From positions 1-64,000 of the forward strand of contig NZ_KQ434756.1 in the NCBI RefSeq assembly GCF_001270745.1: DNA of 64,000 nt, given 5' to 3'. Below are positions 7,394 to 16,661 of the stretch, one piece after another. Under the pieces are notes generated by a model. That model worked only from the letters and a program-made list of their open reading frames with translations, searched no databases and had not been told where the DNA came from. A program made the position numbers and the translations under genes. Within the stretch, counting starts at the first letter, position 1, and each line of letters opens with the position of its first letter. Source of the DNA: Jiangella muralis. Its GTDB lineage: Bacteria; Actinomycetota; Actinomycetes; Jiangellales; Jiangellaceae.

Positions 7394-7497
7394 TCGGGCC
7401 AGTTTCTCAATTCACCGGCTCTTGGACCTTCCCTTCGGCCCATGATGATCAGTACGATCGCTGGGCAACCGCTTTCCAGCGTCGGAGGGTGATTCGT

Positions 7498-10047
7498 GTG
7501 TCTCCCGAACCCACCCGCCGCACTGTGCTGGGGGCCGCCGGCGCCGGGGCCCTCTGGCTGGCCGCGGGCGTGCCGGCGCCCGCGGCCGGCGCTCCACCCG
7601 CACCCGGCGCCGCGCCGGGCACAGCCGTGGTCGGGCCGGGGCAGCACCCCGGGCTGCGCTACTGGTACCCCGTCCCCCGCGACCCGGGCGTGGTGCGCAC
7701 CGACGTCTGCGTCTACGGCGGCACGTCGGCCGGGGTGACGGCGGCGGTGCGGGCCGCGCAGGCCGGCCGCAGCGTCGCCTTCGTCGTGTTCGGACGGCAC
7801 CTGGGCGGCCTCAGCTCGGCCGGGCTGGGCGCGACGGACACCGGGCGGATCGAGTCGATCGGCGGGCTGAGCCGCGAGTTCTACCGCCGCCTCGGCGCGC
7901 ACTACGGCCGCCCGGAGTCGTTCACGTTCGAGCCGCACGTCGCCGAGCAGACCTTCGACGCGTGGGTCGAGGAGGCGGGCGTCGAGGTCTACCGCGACCA
8001 CCGGCTCGACGACGTCCGGCTGGTGGGCGGGCGCATCCACTCGCTGCGCGCCGAGAACGGGAAGGTCTTCGTCGCGCAGGCGTTCATCGACGCCAGCTAC
8101 GAGGGCGACCTCATGGCGGCGGCCGGCGTCGGCTACACCGTGGGCCGGGAGGCGAACGCGACCTACGGCGAGACGCTGAACGGCGTCCAGATCCGCTCCG
8201 GCCACCAGTTCCAGCGCCAGATCGACCCGTACGTCGTCCCGGGCGACCCGGCCAGCGGACTGCTCCAGGGCATCGCACCCGACCCGCCCGGCACGACCGG
8301 CCAGGGCGACGACCGCATCCAGGCGTTCAACTTCCGCGTCTGCCTGACCCGGGCGGCCGACCGGCGCCCGTTCCCGCAGCCGCCGAACTACGACCCGAGC
8401 CGGTATGAGCTGCTGCTGCGCTACCTCCAGGCCGGCGTGTGGGACGCGATGCGGCTGAACACCCCGATGCCGAACGGCAAGACCGACCTGAACAACCACG
8501 GCGCGGTCAGCACCGACAACATCGGCCGCAACTACGCCTGGCCGGACGGCGACCACGCGACCCGCGAGGCGATCTTCCAGGATCACGTGACCTACCAGCA
8601 GGGGCTGCTCTGGTTCCTGGCCAACGACCCGCGGGTGCCGGACGCGGTCCGGGCCGAGGTCAACGGGTGGGGACTGACGAACGACGAGTTCACCGGCACC
8701 GGCGGCTGGTCGCACGAGCTGTACATCCGCGAGGCGCGCCGGATGGTCGCCGACTACGTCATCACCGAGCACGACTGCCGGTGGACGGTGGCCGCGCCGG
8801 ACCCGATCGCGCTGGCGTCGTACACGATGGACTCGCACAACTGCGCTCGCGTCGTGGTCGGCGGATTCGCCCGCAACGAGGGCGACGTGCAGGTGCCGCC
8901 GGCCGGTCCGTACGGCATCTCCTACCGCGCCATCGTCCCGGCCCGCGGTGAGTGCGCGAACCTGCTGGTGACGTGCGCGATCTCGGCGTCGCACATCGCG
9001 TTCGGGTCGGCCCGGATGGAGCCGGTGTTCATGGCGACGGGGCACGCGGCGGCGGTCGCGGCCGACCTCGCGCTGACGGCCGGCGTCGCGGTGCAGGACG
9101 TGCCCTACCCGGCGCTGCGGCAGCGGCTGCGCGCAGAGGGGATGGTGCTGACGTGGCCGCCGAACGCCGGCGTGCTCGCGTTCGACGCGCCGGACGAGCT
9201 GCGGCCGGGCGCCGCCGACGACGTCACCGTCACGTTCGTCAACGAGGAGCCGGCGACGGTGACCGGGGTACGGCTCGCGCTGGCCGCGCCGGCCGGCTGG
9301 ACGGTGACGCCGTCGACGCCGGTGGAGGTCGGCGCGGTGCAGCCGGGCGCGGAGTTCGCCGCGACGTGGCGGGTGACGGCGACGGCTCCGGCCGAGCCGG
9401 TCGGGCAGGGCACGCTGGAGGCGTCCGTCACGTACGCCGGCGCTAGCCACCAGGCGCGGCACGCCGTCGCCGTCGCCGAACCCGTCCAGGCGCCGCTGCA
9501 GACGGCGGCGTCGACGCGGGCGCACTTCGGGCAGCGGGGCGCGCGGCTGGCGATCCTGGGCAACGGCGTCGACCTCTGGACCGGTGTCGACCACTACGGC
9601 GCGATCTTCCACGACGGCGCGGCCGGCCCCACGACGACGGCGACCGTCACCGTCGTCTCGCAGGAGGCCACCGACCCGAACGCGCGCGCCGGACTGGTGT
9701 TCCGCAACGACCTGCGCGGCGCCGGGACGTCGGCGGGCTACGTCGCGCTGGTGGTGAAGCCGGAGAACGGGCTGCTGCTGCTCTGGGACGCCGACGGCAG
9801 CGGGACGGTGGAGTCGGTGCTGCGCGCCCCGATGACGCCGTCGCCGTACCCCGTCCACCTGCGGCTGGCCCGGACGCAGGCCCGGTTCGACGGCTCGTAC
9901 AGCCTGGACGGCGTGACGTGGCAGCCGGTCGGCTCGATCGACCTCCCGTCCGCCGCCGCCACCCAGGACGTCGGCGTGCTGTCCTGCGCGCACGTGCAGG
10001 ACAGGCTCGGCCTGGCGGTGTTCGAGAACCTCGTGGTCAATTCCTGA
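7498..10047 (+). CDS. Tat-exported FAD-dependent oxidoreductase with NEW3 and C-terminal beta-sandwich domains
   Basis: An 849-residue secreted flavoprotein. The N-terminus has a twin-arginine signal (RRTVLGAAGAGALWLAAG). The FAD_oxidored domain (about residues 60-560) begins with CVYGGTSAGVTAAVRAAQAGR, a Rossmann variant, and continues with FGRHLGGLSSAGLGATD and FIDASYEGDLMAAAGVGYTVGRE. A NEW3-like alpha-galactosidase-associated domain follows (about 575-660, PAGWTVTPST). The last ~170 residues look like a LamG/concanavalin-type sandwich (GLVFRNDLRG, HLRLARTQARFDGSYSLDGVTW). GTG 7498 is chosen because GGAGG ends 9 nt upstream. Such proteins are often annotated as xanthan-lyase-like, but the substrate is unknown. 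It overlaps the convergent EEP gene by 11 bp. Confidence 0.82.
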   Translation: MSPEPTRRTVLGAAGAGALWLAAGVPAPAAGAPPAPGAAPGTAVVGPGQHPGLRYWYPVPRDPGVVRTDVCVYGGTSAGVTAAVRAAQAGRSVAFVVFGRHLGGLSSAGLGATDTGRIESIGGLSREFYRRLGAHYGRPESFTFEPHVAEQTFDAWVEEAGVEVYRDHRLDDVRLVGGRIHSLRAENGKVFVAQAFIDASYEGDLMAAAGVGYTVGREANATYGETLNGVQIRSGHQFQRQIDPYVVPGDPASGLLQGIAPDPPGTTGQGDDRIQAFNFRVCLTRAADRRPFPQPPNYDPSRYELLLRYLQAGVWDAMRLNTPMPNGKTDLNNHGAVSTDNIGRNYAWPDGDHATREAIFQDHVTYQQGLLWFLANDPRVPDAVRAEVNGWGLTNDEFTGTGGWSHELYIREARRMVADYVITEHDCRWTVAAPDPIALASYTMDSHNCARVVVGGFARNEGDVQVPPAGPYGISYRAIVPARGECANLLVTCAISASHIAFGSARMEPVFMATGHAAAVAADLALTAGVAVQDVPYPALRQRLRAEGMVLTWPPNAGVLAFDAPDELRPGAADDVTVTFVNEEPATVTGVRLALAAPAGWTVTPSTPVEVGAVQPGAEFAATWRVTATAPAEPVGQGTLEASVTYAGASHQARHAVAVAEPVQAPLQTAASTRAHFGQRGARLAILGNGVDLWTGVDHYGAIFHDGAAGPTTTATVTVVSQEATDPNARAGLVFRNDLRGAGTSAGYVALVVKPENGLLLLWDADGSGTVESVLRAPMTPSPYPVHLRLARTQARFDGSYSLDGVTWQPVGSIDLPSAAATQDVGVLSCAHVQDRLGLAVFENLVVNS

Positions 10048-10987
10048 AGGTCGCGACGACGGGCGCGTGGTCGGAGTCCTCGGCCGCCGCGCGCCGCCGC
10101 GGGTCGTCGGTGACCGACGCCAGCCCGCGGTCGATCAGACTGTCGACGGTCTCGGTGCGCCCCAGCAGCTCGTGCGAGACGAGGATGTGGTCGATCAGCT
10201 CGCCGCGGCCGCGGTAGACGCGGCTGTAGCGGCGCGCCTCCGGGATCAGCGGCGCGGTGTTCCACAGCCGCCACGGGTCGCCCTGGTCCGGCTGCGTCTC
10301 GCCGGGCGTGCCGATCTCCGAGCCCCCGGGGCCGAGCAGGATCTGCGTGGTGGCAGCGCCGGGCTCGTCGTTGAGGTCGCCGCACACCACCAGCGCGCGG
10401 TCCCGGCCAGCGCCGTCGAGCAGGGTGTTCGCCCACTCGCGGACGGTGGCCGCCTCGGCCGCGCGGCGGTACAGCGCGAACGCGCCGTAACGGGCCCGCT
10501 CCCCCTCGTCGCGCGGGCCGAACCGGCCACCCGGGTAGCTGAGCAGCTTGGACTTGAGATGACAGGTGACGACGTCGACGGTGTCGCCGGCGGCCGTGCG
10601 GACCCGGACCCGCAGCGCGCCGCGGCCCATCTCCTCCGACAGCGCGCCGCCGTCGGACGCGCGCACCGGCCCGACGCCGTCGGCGTACGCGACGAGGTCC
10701 TCGGTCTCCTCGACCGGCAGCCGCGAGATCGCCGCGACCCGGATGCCGCGGCTGTCGGGATGCTCGGACACGCGCGTCGTCCAGTCGCCGTCGAGCCGCT
10801 CGACGAGGTCGTCCAGCGCGGCCGGCTCGCCGATCTCCTGCACCGCGAGCACGTCCGGCGCCATGCGGCCGACGGTGCCGGCCAGCGCGTCGAGCTTCGC
10901 CTCGTACGTCGCCTGGTCCGGTGGCCGGCCGTCGCCCTGGCCCGGCCGGAACAGGTTCTCCAGATTCCATGTGCCGATGACGGTCAC
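10037..10987 (-). CDS. Endonuclease/exonuclease/phosphatase (EEP) family protein
   Basis: A 316-residue EEP-fold metal-dependent hydrolase. GTWNLENLF near the N-terminus supplies the metal/phosphate-binding Asn. DVLAVQEIGE gives the catalytic Glu, VVTCHLKSK the conserved His, VVCGDLNDEPG the Asp-X-Asn motif, and EDSDHAPVVATF the terminal Ser-Asp-His. All the active-site elements are present and in order. No signal peptide is evident, so it probably acts in the cytoplasm. The substrate could be nucleic acid or a phosphodiester lipid; the family does not decide. Its 3' end overlaps the flavoprotein gene. Confidence 0.87.
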   Translation of the reverse strand: MTVIGTWNLENLFRPGQGDGRPPDQATYEAKLDALAGTVGRMAPDVLAVQEIGEPAALDDLVERLDGDWTTRVSEHPDSRGIRVAAISRLPVEETEDLVAYADGVGPVRASDGGALSEEMGRGALRVRVRTAAGDTVDVVTCHLKSKLLSYPGGRFGPRDEGERARYGAFALYRRAAEAATVREWANTLLDGAGRDRALVVCGDLNDEPGAATTQILLGPGGSEIGTPGETQPDQGDPWRLWNTAPLIPEARRYSRVYRGRGELIDHILVSHELLGRTETVDSLIDRGLASVTDDPRRRAAAEDSDHAPVVATFRN

Positions 10988-11051
10988 GGCCCGACGGTAC
11001 CGTGCCTATGCTCGGCAGGGTCAGGTCCCGGACCGAGCCGTGGGAGCAGCG

Positions 11052-11297
11052 ATGCAGGAAGACGACATCAGGGCCAGGATCAACGCGCTGGTCGAGGACG
11101 AGCACGCGCTGCGGCAGCGGCTGCAGACCGGCGAGATCTCGACCGACGAGGAACACTCCCGGCTGAGCCAGCTCGAGGAGCAGCTCGACCAGTGCTGGGA
11201 CCTGCTGCGCCAGCGCCGCGCCCGGGTCGAGGCGGGACAGAACCCCGACGAGGCCGCCGCTCGGCCCGTCGACGAGGTGGAGCGGTACCTGCAGTAG
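11052..11297 (+). CDS. DUF2630-family small helical protein
   Basis: An 81-residue, highly charged, all-helical protein matching the actinobacterial DUF2630 pattern: INALVEDEHALRQRL, a Gly-Glu-Ile turn, then LSQLEEQLDQCWDLLRQRRA and a Pro-Val-Asp-Glu-Val-Glu-Tyr-Leu tail. GGGAGCAGCG precedes the ATG. Function is unknown. It lies 12 bp before the next gene, so the two may be cotranscribed. Confidence 0.8.
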   Translation: MQEDDIRARINALVEDEHALRQRLQTGEISTDEEHSRLSQLEEQLDQCWDLLRQRRARVEAGQNPDEAAARPVDEVERYLQ

Positions 11298-11309
11298 GAC
11301 ACTGGTCGC

Positions 11310-12242
11310 ATGAACCTCGACGACGCGGCGGACGAGCTGTACGCCCTCCCGCCCGACGAGTTCGTCGAAGCCCGCAACGCGCTCGCCAAACGGCTCAAGA
11401 GCGAGGGCGCCGGCGACGTCGCGGCCCGGGTCAAAGCACTGCGCAAACCGACGGTCGCGGCCTGGCTGACCAACCAGCTGGTCCGGCAGCACGGCGACGA
11501 CGTCCGTGCCCTCGCCGACCTCGGCGAACGCATGCGCCAGGCGATGTCCGCCATGGACGGCGCCGCGCTGCGTGAGCTGACCGCGGAACGGAAGACGCAG
11601 GTCGACGGCCTGCTCAAGGCGGCCCGCAAGGTGGCCACGGCCGCCGGGCAGAAGGCCGGCCCCGACCTCATCGAGGCCGTCGCCGCGTCGCTCGACGCCG
11701 CCATCGCCGACCCCCGCGCCGCCGACGTGCTGCGGGCGGCGCGGCTGTCGCACGGCCTGGAGCACGTCGGGTTCGGCGCGGTCGAGGACGACGGCGAGGC
11801 GGCCGACGTCATCTCGCTGTCCGACGCCCGGGTCGCCCGCGGCCAGCGGCTGGAGACGACCCGACGGCCGCGCGCGACGCCCGCGGCCGAGGCGGAAGAA
11901 CCGGAGCCCGAGCCCGCCGCCGAGGAGCCGGCCGCGGAGCCGGCGAGCGACCACGCGCGGGCCGAACACGAGCTGGAGCAGGCCGAGGCCGCCGTCGACG
12001 CCGCCGAGGAGCAGGTCGACGACGCCGAGGCCGCGCTGGACGACCAGCGGCGGCGGCTGGGGCGGGCGCAGGAGGCGGTCGAGCGGCTGACCGAGGAGCT
12101 GGCCGCCGCCCGCCGCGAGCTGGAGCAGGCCCGCGACGACATCGGCGCCGCCGAGGACGACGTCGAGGCCGCGCGCCGCGCGTCCGAGGCGGCCCGCCGG
12201 CGCCGCCGCGAGGCGAAGCAGCAGCTCAGCCGGCTGCCTTGA
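11310..12242 (+). CDS. Actinobacterial two-part protein: globular N-terminus and coiled-coil C-terminus
   Basis: A 310-residue protein of unknown function. Residues 1-160 are compact and contain ALRKPTVAAWLTNQLVR, which recurs in actinobacterial hypothetical proteins. An Ala/Glu/Pro-rich linker follows at about 190-215. Residues 215-308 form a long heptad-rich coiled coil (HELEQAEAAVDAAEEQVDDA and onward). There is no signal peptide or membrane segment. It overlaps the NhaA gene (TGATG), so their translation is coupled. A structural or nucleoid-associated role is possible but not supported beyond the coiled coil. Confidence 0.78.
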   Translation: MNLDDAADELYALPPDEFVEARNALAKRLKSEGAGDVAARVKALRKPTVAAWLTNQLVRQHGDDVRALADLGERMRQAMSAMDGAALRELTAERKTQVDGLLKAARKVATAAGQKAGPDLIEAVAASLDAAIADPRAADVLRAARLSHGLEHVGFGAVEDDGEAADVISLSDARVARGQRLETTRRPRATPAAEAEEPEPEPAAEEPAAEPASDHARAEHELEQAEAAVDAAEEQVDDAEAALDDQRRRLGRAQEAVERLTEELAAARRELEQARDDIGAAEDDVEAARRASEAARRRRREAKQQLSRLP

Positions 12243-14116
12243 TGGCCAACGGGCAGACCCCGCGGTCGCGGCGGCTGGCCTCGCCGATCCGCGAGTTCAT
12301 CGCGACGCAGAGCTCCGGCGCCGTGGTGCTGCTGGCGGCCACCGTCGCGGCGCTGGTGTGGGCGAACTCGCCGTGGCCGGACAGCTACGACGAGTTCTGG
12401 CACACCGAGCTGGCGATCCGGCTCGGCGACGCGGAGCTGTCGCTGGACATCCGGGAATGGGTGAACGACGGCCTGATGGCGCTGTTCTTCTTCGTCGTCG
12501 GGCTGGAGATCCGGCGCGAGTTCGACATGGGCGAGCTGCGCGAGCGCAGCCGGGTCGCGACGCCGGTGCTGGCGGCGCTCGGCGGGATGATCATCCCGGC
12601 GCTGCTCTACCTGGCCGTCAACGCCGGCGACTCCGCCGTGCACGGCTGGGCGATTGTGATGGGGACGGACACCGCGTTCGCGCTCGGTGTGCTGGCGCTG
12701 GCCGGCAAGCGGGCGTCGCCGCGGACCCGGACGTTCGTGCTGACCGCCGTGATCGTCGACGACGTCGTGGCGCTGACCATCATCGCCATCGCGTACTCCG
12801 AGGACGTCTCGCTCGCGGCGCTGGGCGTCGCCGTCACGCTGTTCGGCGTCGTGCTGGTGCTCAAGCACAGCGGCGTGCGGCACGGCGTCCCGTACTTCAT
12901 CGTCGGCTCCGGCATCTGGCTGGCCACGCTGATCTCCGGGGTGCACGCGACGCTGGCCGGCATCGCGCTCGGCCTGATCGCGTCCGCCTTCCCGCCGTCG
13001 CGCGAGGACCTGGAGCGGGTCGGCGCGGTGTGGCGGCTGTTCCGCGAGCAGCCGGTGCCGGAGTACGCGCGGACCGCCAGCCGCACCCTCACGACCGCGA
13101 TCTCGCCGAACGAGCGGCTGCAGCACCTGTTCCACCCGTGGGTCAACTACCTGATCGTGCCGCTGTTCGCGCTGGCGAACGCCGGCCTGGTGATCAACGG
13201 CGACGTGCTGCGCGAGGCGGCGACGTCGCCGATCACGCTGGGCATCGTGCTCGGGCTGGTGGTCGGCAAGCCGATCGGCATCGTCGGCGTGACGTGGCTG
13301 GCCAGCCGGTTCGGGTTCCCGCTGACGGTGCCGTGGCCGCAGCTGATCGGCGCCGGGACCGTCGGCGGCGTCGGCTTCACCGTCTCGCTGCTGATCGCCG
13401 GCATCGCGTTCGAGGGCCACCAGCTCGACGACGCCAAGCTCGGCATCCTCGCCGCGTCGCTTATCGCGACGGTGCTCTCGCTGCTGGTGTTCCGGCTGAT
13501 CGCCCGGTTGCCGGGGCGGGCCCGGACGGCCGGGGAGGACCGGCTGGCCGCCCCGATCGTCGACCTCGCCGACCCGGTGGACCCCGAGGTCGACCACATC
13601 CGCGGCCCCGCGGACGGCCGCGTCACGCTGGTCGAGTACGGCGACTTCGAGTGCCCGTACTGCGGCCGGGCCGAGCCGGCGCTGCGCGAGCTGACCCACG
13701 CCTTCGGCGACGACCTGACGTTCGTGTTCCGGCATCTGCCGCTCACCGACGTGCACGAGCACGCCCAGCTGGCCGCCGAGGCGGCCGAGGCGGCGGGCAA
13801 GCAGGGCCGGTTCTGGGAGCTGCACGACCTGCTGCTCACCCACCAGGACGCGCTCACCTACCCCGACCTGCTGCGCCACGCCGAGGACCTCGGCCTGGAC
13901 GTCGACCGGTTCGCCCGCGACCTGTCGTCCCGGCACTTCGCCCTGCGCGTCACCCGCGACGTCGAGAGCGCCGAGCAGAGCGGCGTCGCCGGCACCCCCA
14001 CGTTCTTCGTCAACGGGCAACGCCACCACGGCCGGTACGACCTGGAGTCGCTGCGCGCGGCGATCACGCGTGAGCTGGGCGCGAACCGTTCCCAACCTCG
14101 CGATCCGGGTCCATGA
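12242..14116 (+). CDS. nhaA: NhaA-type Na+/H+ antiporter fused to a DsbA-like thioredoxin domain
   Basis: A 624-residue fusion. Residues about 15-415 are a complete NhaA antiporter. They include the DIREWVNDGLMALFFFVVGLEI segment, GTDTAFALGVLAL with D143, and the adjacent aspartates D173-D174 in AVIVDDVVALTIIA, equivalent to the ion-binding pair of E. coli NhaA. Residues about 430-610 are a DsbA/thioredoxin-fold domain with C471-P-Y-C474 and the cis-proline loop GVAGTPTFF. NhaA-thioredoxin fusions are known in actinobacteria, and their purpose (redox control of ion transport or disulfide chemistry) is unresolved. The ATG overlaps the previous stop. Confidence 0.9.
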   Translation: MANGQTPRSRRLASPIREFIATQSSGAVVLLAATVAALVWANSPWPDSYDEFWHTELAIRLGDAELSLDIREWVNDGLMALFFFVVGLEIRREFDMGELRERSRVATPVLAALGGMIIPALLYLAVNAGDSAVHGWAIVMGTDTAFALGVLALAGKRASPRTRTFVLTAVIVDDVVALTIIAIAYSEDVSLAALGVAVTLFGVVLVLKHSGVRHGVPYFIVGSGIWLATLISGVHATLAGIALGLIASAFPPSREDLERVGAVWRLFREQPVPEYARTASRTLTTAISPNERLQHLFHPWVNYLIVPLFALANAGLVINGDVLREAATSPITLGIVLGLVVGKPIGIVGVTWLASRFGFPLTVPWPQLIGAGTVGGVGFTVSLLIAGIAFEGHQLDDAKLGILAASLIATVLSLLVFRLIARLPGRARTAGEDRLAAPIVDLADPVDPEVDHIRGPADGRVTLVEYGDFECPYCGRAEPALRELTHAFGDDLTFVFRHLPLTDVHEHAQLAAEAAEAAGKQGRFWELHDLLLTHQDALTYPDLLRHAEDLGLDVDRFARDLSSRHFALRVTRDVESAEQSGVAGTPTFFVNGQRHHGRYDLESLRAAITRELGANRSQPRDPGP

Positions 14117-14150
14117 TCGGTGCACGCGCACATCCGAGGGGGGATCGCCC

Positions 14151-14951
14151 GTGTCCACTGATCGTCGTCCCGTCGTCTTCGTCCACGGCCTGTGGCTGCA
14201 CGCCGACTCGTGGAGCCCATGGGTGGAGCTGTTCCGTGAGTCCGGCTACGACGCCCAGGCGCCCGGCTGGCCCGGCGACGGCGCGTCCGCCGAGGAGACC
14301 CGCGACCACCCGGAGCGGGTCGCCGGCGTCGGCATCGACGCCGTCGTCGGCCACTACGCCGAGCTGATCCGCGCGCTGCCCACGCCGCCGGTCCTCGTCG
14401 GCCACTCGTTCGGCGGGCTGATCGTGCAGCGGCTGCTCGGCGAGAACCTCGGCGCGGCGGCCGTCGCGCTCGACCCGGCGCCGATCAAGGGGGTCGTGTA
14501 CCTGCCACCGTCGTCGCTACGGGTCGCCTCGATCGCGCTGCGCAACCCGGCCAACCGGGGCCGCGCGGTCGCGCTGGACCGTGCCCAGTTCCGCTACGGC
14601 TTCGGCAACGCCCTCACCGAGCACGAGTCCGACGAGCTGTTCGCCCGCTGGGCGATCCCGTCGCCCGGCCGGCCGCTGTTCGAGACCGCCGTCGCCAACC
14701 TCAACCCGTCCTCGCCGGCCCGGGTCGCCACCGGCAACGCCGGCCGCGGGCCGCTGCTGCTCACGCTCGGCGGCAAGGACCACACCGTCGCGCCGGCGAT
14801 CGTCCGCACGACGGCGCGGCTCTACCGCAGGTCACCGGCGGTGACGGAACTCCGGGAGTACCCGGACCGCGGGCACAGTCTCGGCATCGACGGCGGCTGG
14901 CGGACCATCGCCGACGACGTTCTCGCCTGGCTGAAAGCGCGCGGCCTCTGA
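14151..14951 (+). CDS. Alpha/beta hydrolase
   Basis: A 266-residue alpha/beta-hydrolase-fold enzyme. FVHGLWLHADSW provides the oxyanion region, GHSFGG the nucleophile elbow with the catalytic serine, LTLGGKDHTVAP the acid residue, and DRGHSLG the catalytic histidine. The triad is intact. GTG 14151 follows GAGGGGGG at suitable spacing. The family includes esterases, dehalogenases and peroxidases; the substrate is not predictable here. It lies 34 bp after the NhaA fusion on the same strand. Confidence 0.85.
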   Translation: MSTDRRPVVFVHGLWLHADSWSPWVELFRESGYDAQAPGWPGDGASAEETRDHPERVAGVGIDAVVGHYAELIRALPTPPVLVGHSFGGLIVQRLLGENLGAAAVALDPAPIKGVVYLPPSSLRVASIALRNPANRGRAVALDRAQFRYGFGNALTEHESDELFARWAIPSPGRPLFETAVANLNPSSPARVATGNAGRGPLLLTLGGKDHTVAPAIVRTTARLYRRSPAVTELREYPDRGHSLGIDGGWRTIADDVLAWLKARGL

Positions 14952-14999
14952 CGCCGTACGCTGGGGAGACCGACCGCTCGGCACCAGATGGAGGGGCAC

Positions 15000-16661
15000 G
15001 TGCCACGACAGGGACCTGTGTTGCTGACCGTCGAGGACGATCCGGCCGTGAGCCGGGCCATCGCCCGCGACCTGCGGCGCCGCTACGGCGCCGACCACCG
15101 GGTCGTACGGTCGGAGACCGGGGCCGGGGCGCTCGAGGTGCTGCGCGAGCTGACGCTGCGGGGCGAGGCCACCGCGCTGCTGCTGGCCGACTACCGCATG
15201 CCCGGCATGAACGGCATCGACTTCCTCGAACAGGCCATGGACGTCGTGCCGCAGGCGAAGCGGGTGCTGCTGACGGCGTACGCCGACACCCAGGCGGCCA
15301 TCCGCGCCGTCAACGACATCGACCTCGACCACTACCTGGTCAAGCCGTGGGACCCGCCCGAGGAGCACCTGTACCCCGTCCTCGACGAGCTGCTGGAGGT
15401 GTGGGCGCGCGACAGCCGGCCCGGCTTCGAGGGCGTCACGCTGCTCGGGCACCAGTGGGCGGCCGAGACCCAGGACCTCAAGGAGTTCCTGACCAGCAAC
15501 CAGGTGCCCTACCGGCACCTGCGCGGGCCCGACGCCGCCGCGCTACAGGAGACCGCGAACCTCCCCGACGACGCCCTGCCGGCGGTCATCATGCCCGACG
15601 GCGTGGTGCTGACCTGCCCGCCGCTGCGCGACGTCGCCGAGCGGCTGGGCCTGGCCACGACCGCGGGCAGCCCGCTCTACGACCTCGTCGTGGTCGGCAG
15701 CGGTCCGGCCGGGCTCGGCGCCGCGGTCTACGGCGCCAGCGAGGGCCTGCGCACGCTGCTGGTCGACCGCGCCGGCGTCGGCGGGCAGGCCGCCCGCAGC
15801 AGCCTGATCGAGAACTACCTCGGCTTCCCGCAGGGCGTCTCCGGCGCCGAGCTGGCCCAGCGGGCCCGCGACCAAGCCGTCCGCTTCGACGTCGAGATGC
15901 TCACCGCGGCCGCCGCCGTCGACGTCGTCGCGCAGGGCGAGGGCCGGGTCGTGCGCTTCGACGACGGCCACGAGGTCACCGCGCACGCCGTCGTCATCGC
16001 CACCGGTGTCTGGTGGTCGCAACTGCCGGCCCGCGGCGCCGACGAGTACGCCGGCCGCGGCATCTACTACGGCGCGTCCGCCCACGAGGCGCCCGGCTGC
16101 AAGGGCGAGGACGTCTACATCGTCGGCGCCGCCAACTCCGCCGGCCAGGCCGCGCTGCACTTCGCCCAGTACGCCAGCCGCGTCGTCATGCTGGTCCGCG
16201 GGCCGGACCTGCGGCTGCGGATGTCCGAGTACCTCGTCGGGCGCATCGAGAACGATCCGCGCATCGAGGTGCGCACGTGCACCGAGGTCACCGCCGCCGA
16301 GGGCGACCACCGGCTGGAGCGCATCGTCGTCACCGACACCCGCGACGGCGGCACCCAGACGCTGCCGGCCACGCGGCTGTTCGTGTTCATCGGCGCCGAG
16401 CCGCCCACGTCGTGGCTGGGCGCGGAATTCGTCCGCGACGACCGCGGCTTCCTCCTGACGGGGCCGGCGCTGCTCGACGACGACGGACGGCCGCCGCGCG
16501 ACTGGCCGCTGGCCCGCACCCCGTACCACCTGGAGTCCAGCGTCCCGGGCGTGTTCGTCGCCGGCGACGTCCGCGCCGAGTCCGTCAAGCGCGTGGCGTC
16601 CGCCGTCGGCGAGGGCGCCATGGCGGTCACGCTGGTGCACCGCTACCTGGAGGCGACGTGA
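15000..16661 (+). CDS. Receiver-domain/thioredoxin-reductase-like fusion (FAD oxidoreductase)
   Basis: A 553-residue fusion of three parts. A response-regulator receiver domain (1-125) has acidic pair D13/D14, phospho-acceptor D64, T92 and K115, all intact. A thioredoxin-like segment (about 140-220) lacks CXXC. A thioredoxin-reductase-like flavoprotein (about 225-550) has FAD motif GSGPAG at 233-238 and GVFVAGDV near the end. The redox-active CXXC of true thioredoxin reductases is absent: the region reads ASAHEAPGCKGED, with a lone cysteine. GTG 15000 is preferred (GGAGGGG 3-9 nt upstream) over ATG 14988. It overlaps the downstream kinase by 4 bp (GTGA), so that kinase is the likely partner of this receiver. 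Confidence 0.88.
   Translation: MPRQGPVLLTVEDDPAVSRAIARDLRRRYGADHRVVRSETGAGALEVLRELTLRGEATALLLADYRMPGMNGIDFLEQAMDVVPQAKRVLLTAYADTQAAIRAVNDIDLDHYLVKPWDPPEEHLYPVLDELLEVWARDSRPGFEGVTLLGHQWAAETQDLKEFLTSNQVPYRHLRGPDAAALQETANLPDDALPAVIMPDGVVLTCPPLRDVAERLGLATTAGSPLYDLVVVGSGPAGLGAAVYGASEGLRTLLVDRAGVGGQAARSSLIENYLGFPQGVSGAELAQRARDQAVRFDVEMLTAAAAVDVVAQGEGRVVRFDDGHEVTAHAVVIATGVWWSQLPARGADEYAGRGIYYGASAHEAPGCKGEDVYIVGAANSAGQAALHFAQYASRVVMLVRGPDLRLRMSEYLVGRIENDPRIEVRTCTEVTAAEGDHRLERIVVTDTRDGGTQTLPATRLFVFIGAEPPTSWLGAEFVRDDRGFLLTGPALLDDDGRPPRDWPLARTPYHLESSVPGVFVAGDVRAESVKRVASAVGEGAMAVTLVHRYLEAT

Noticed and set aside
15000-16661. True thioredoxin reductase
   Set aside because: The redox-active CXXC is absent from the flavoprotein part and from the thioredoxin-like segment, and a receiver domain is fused at the N-terminus.
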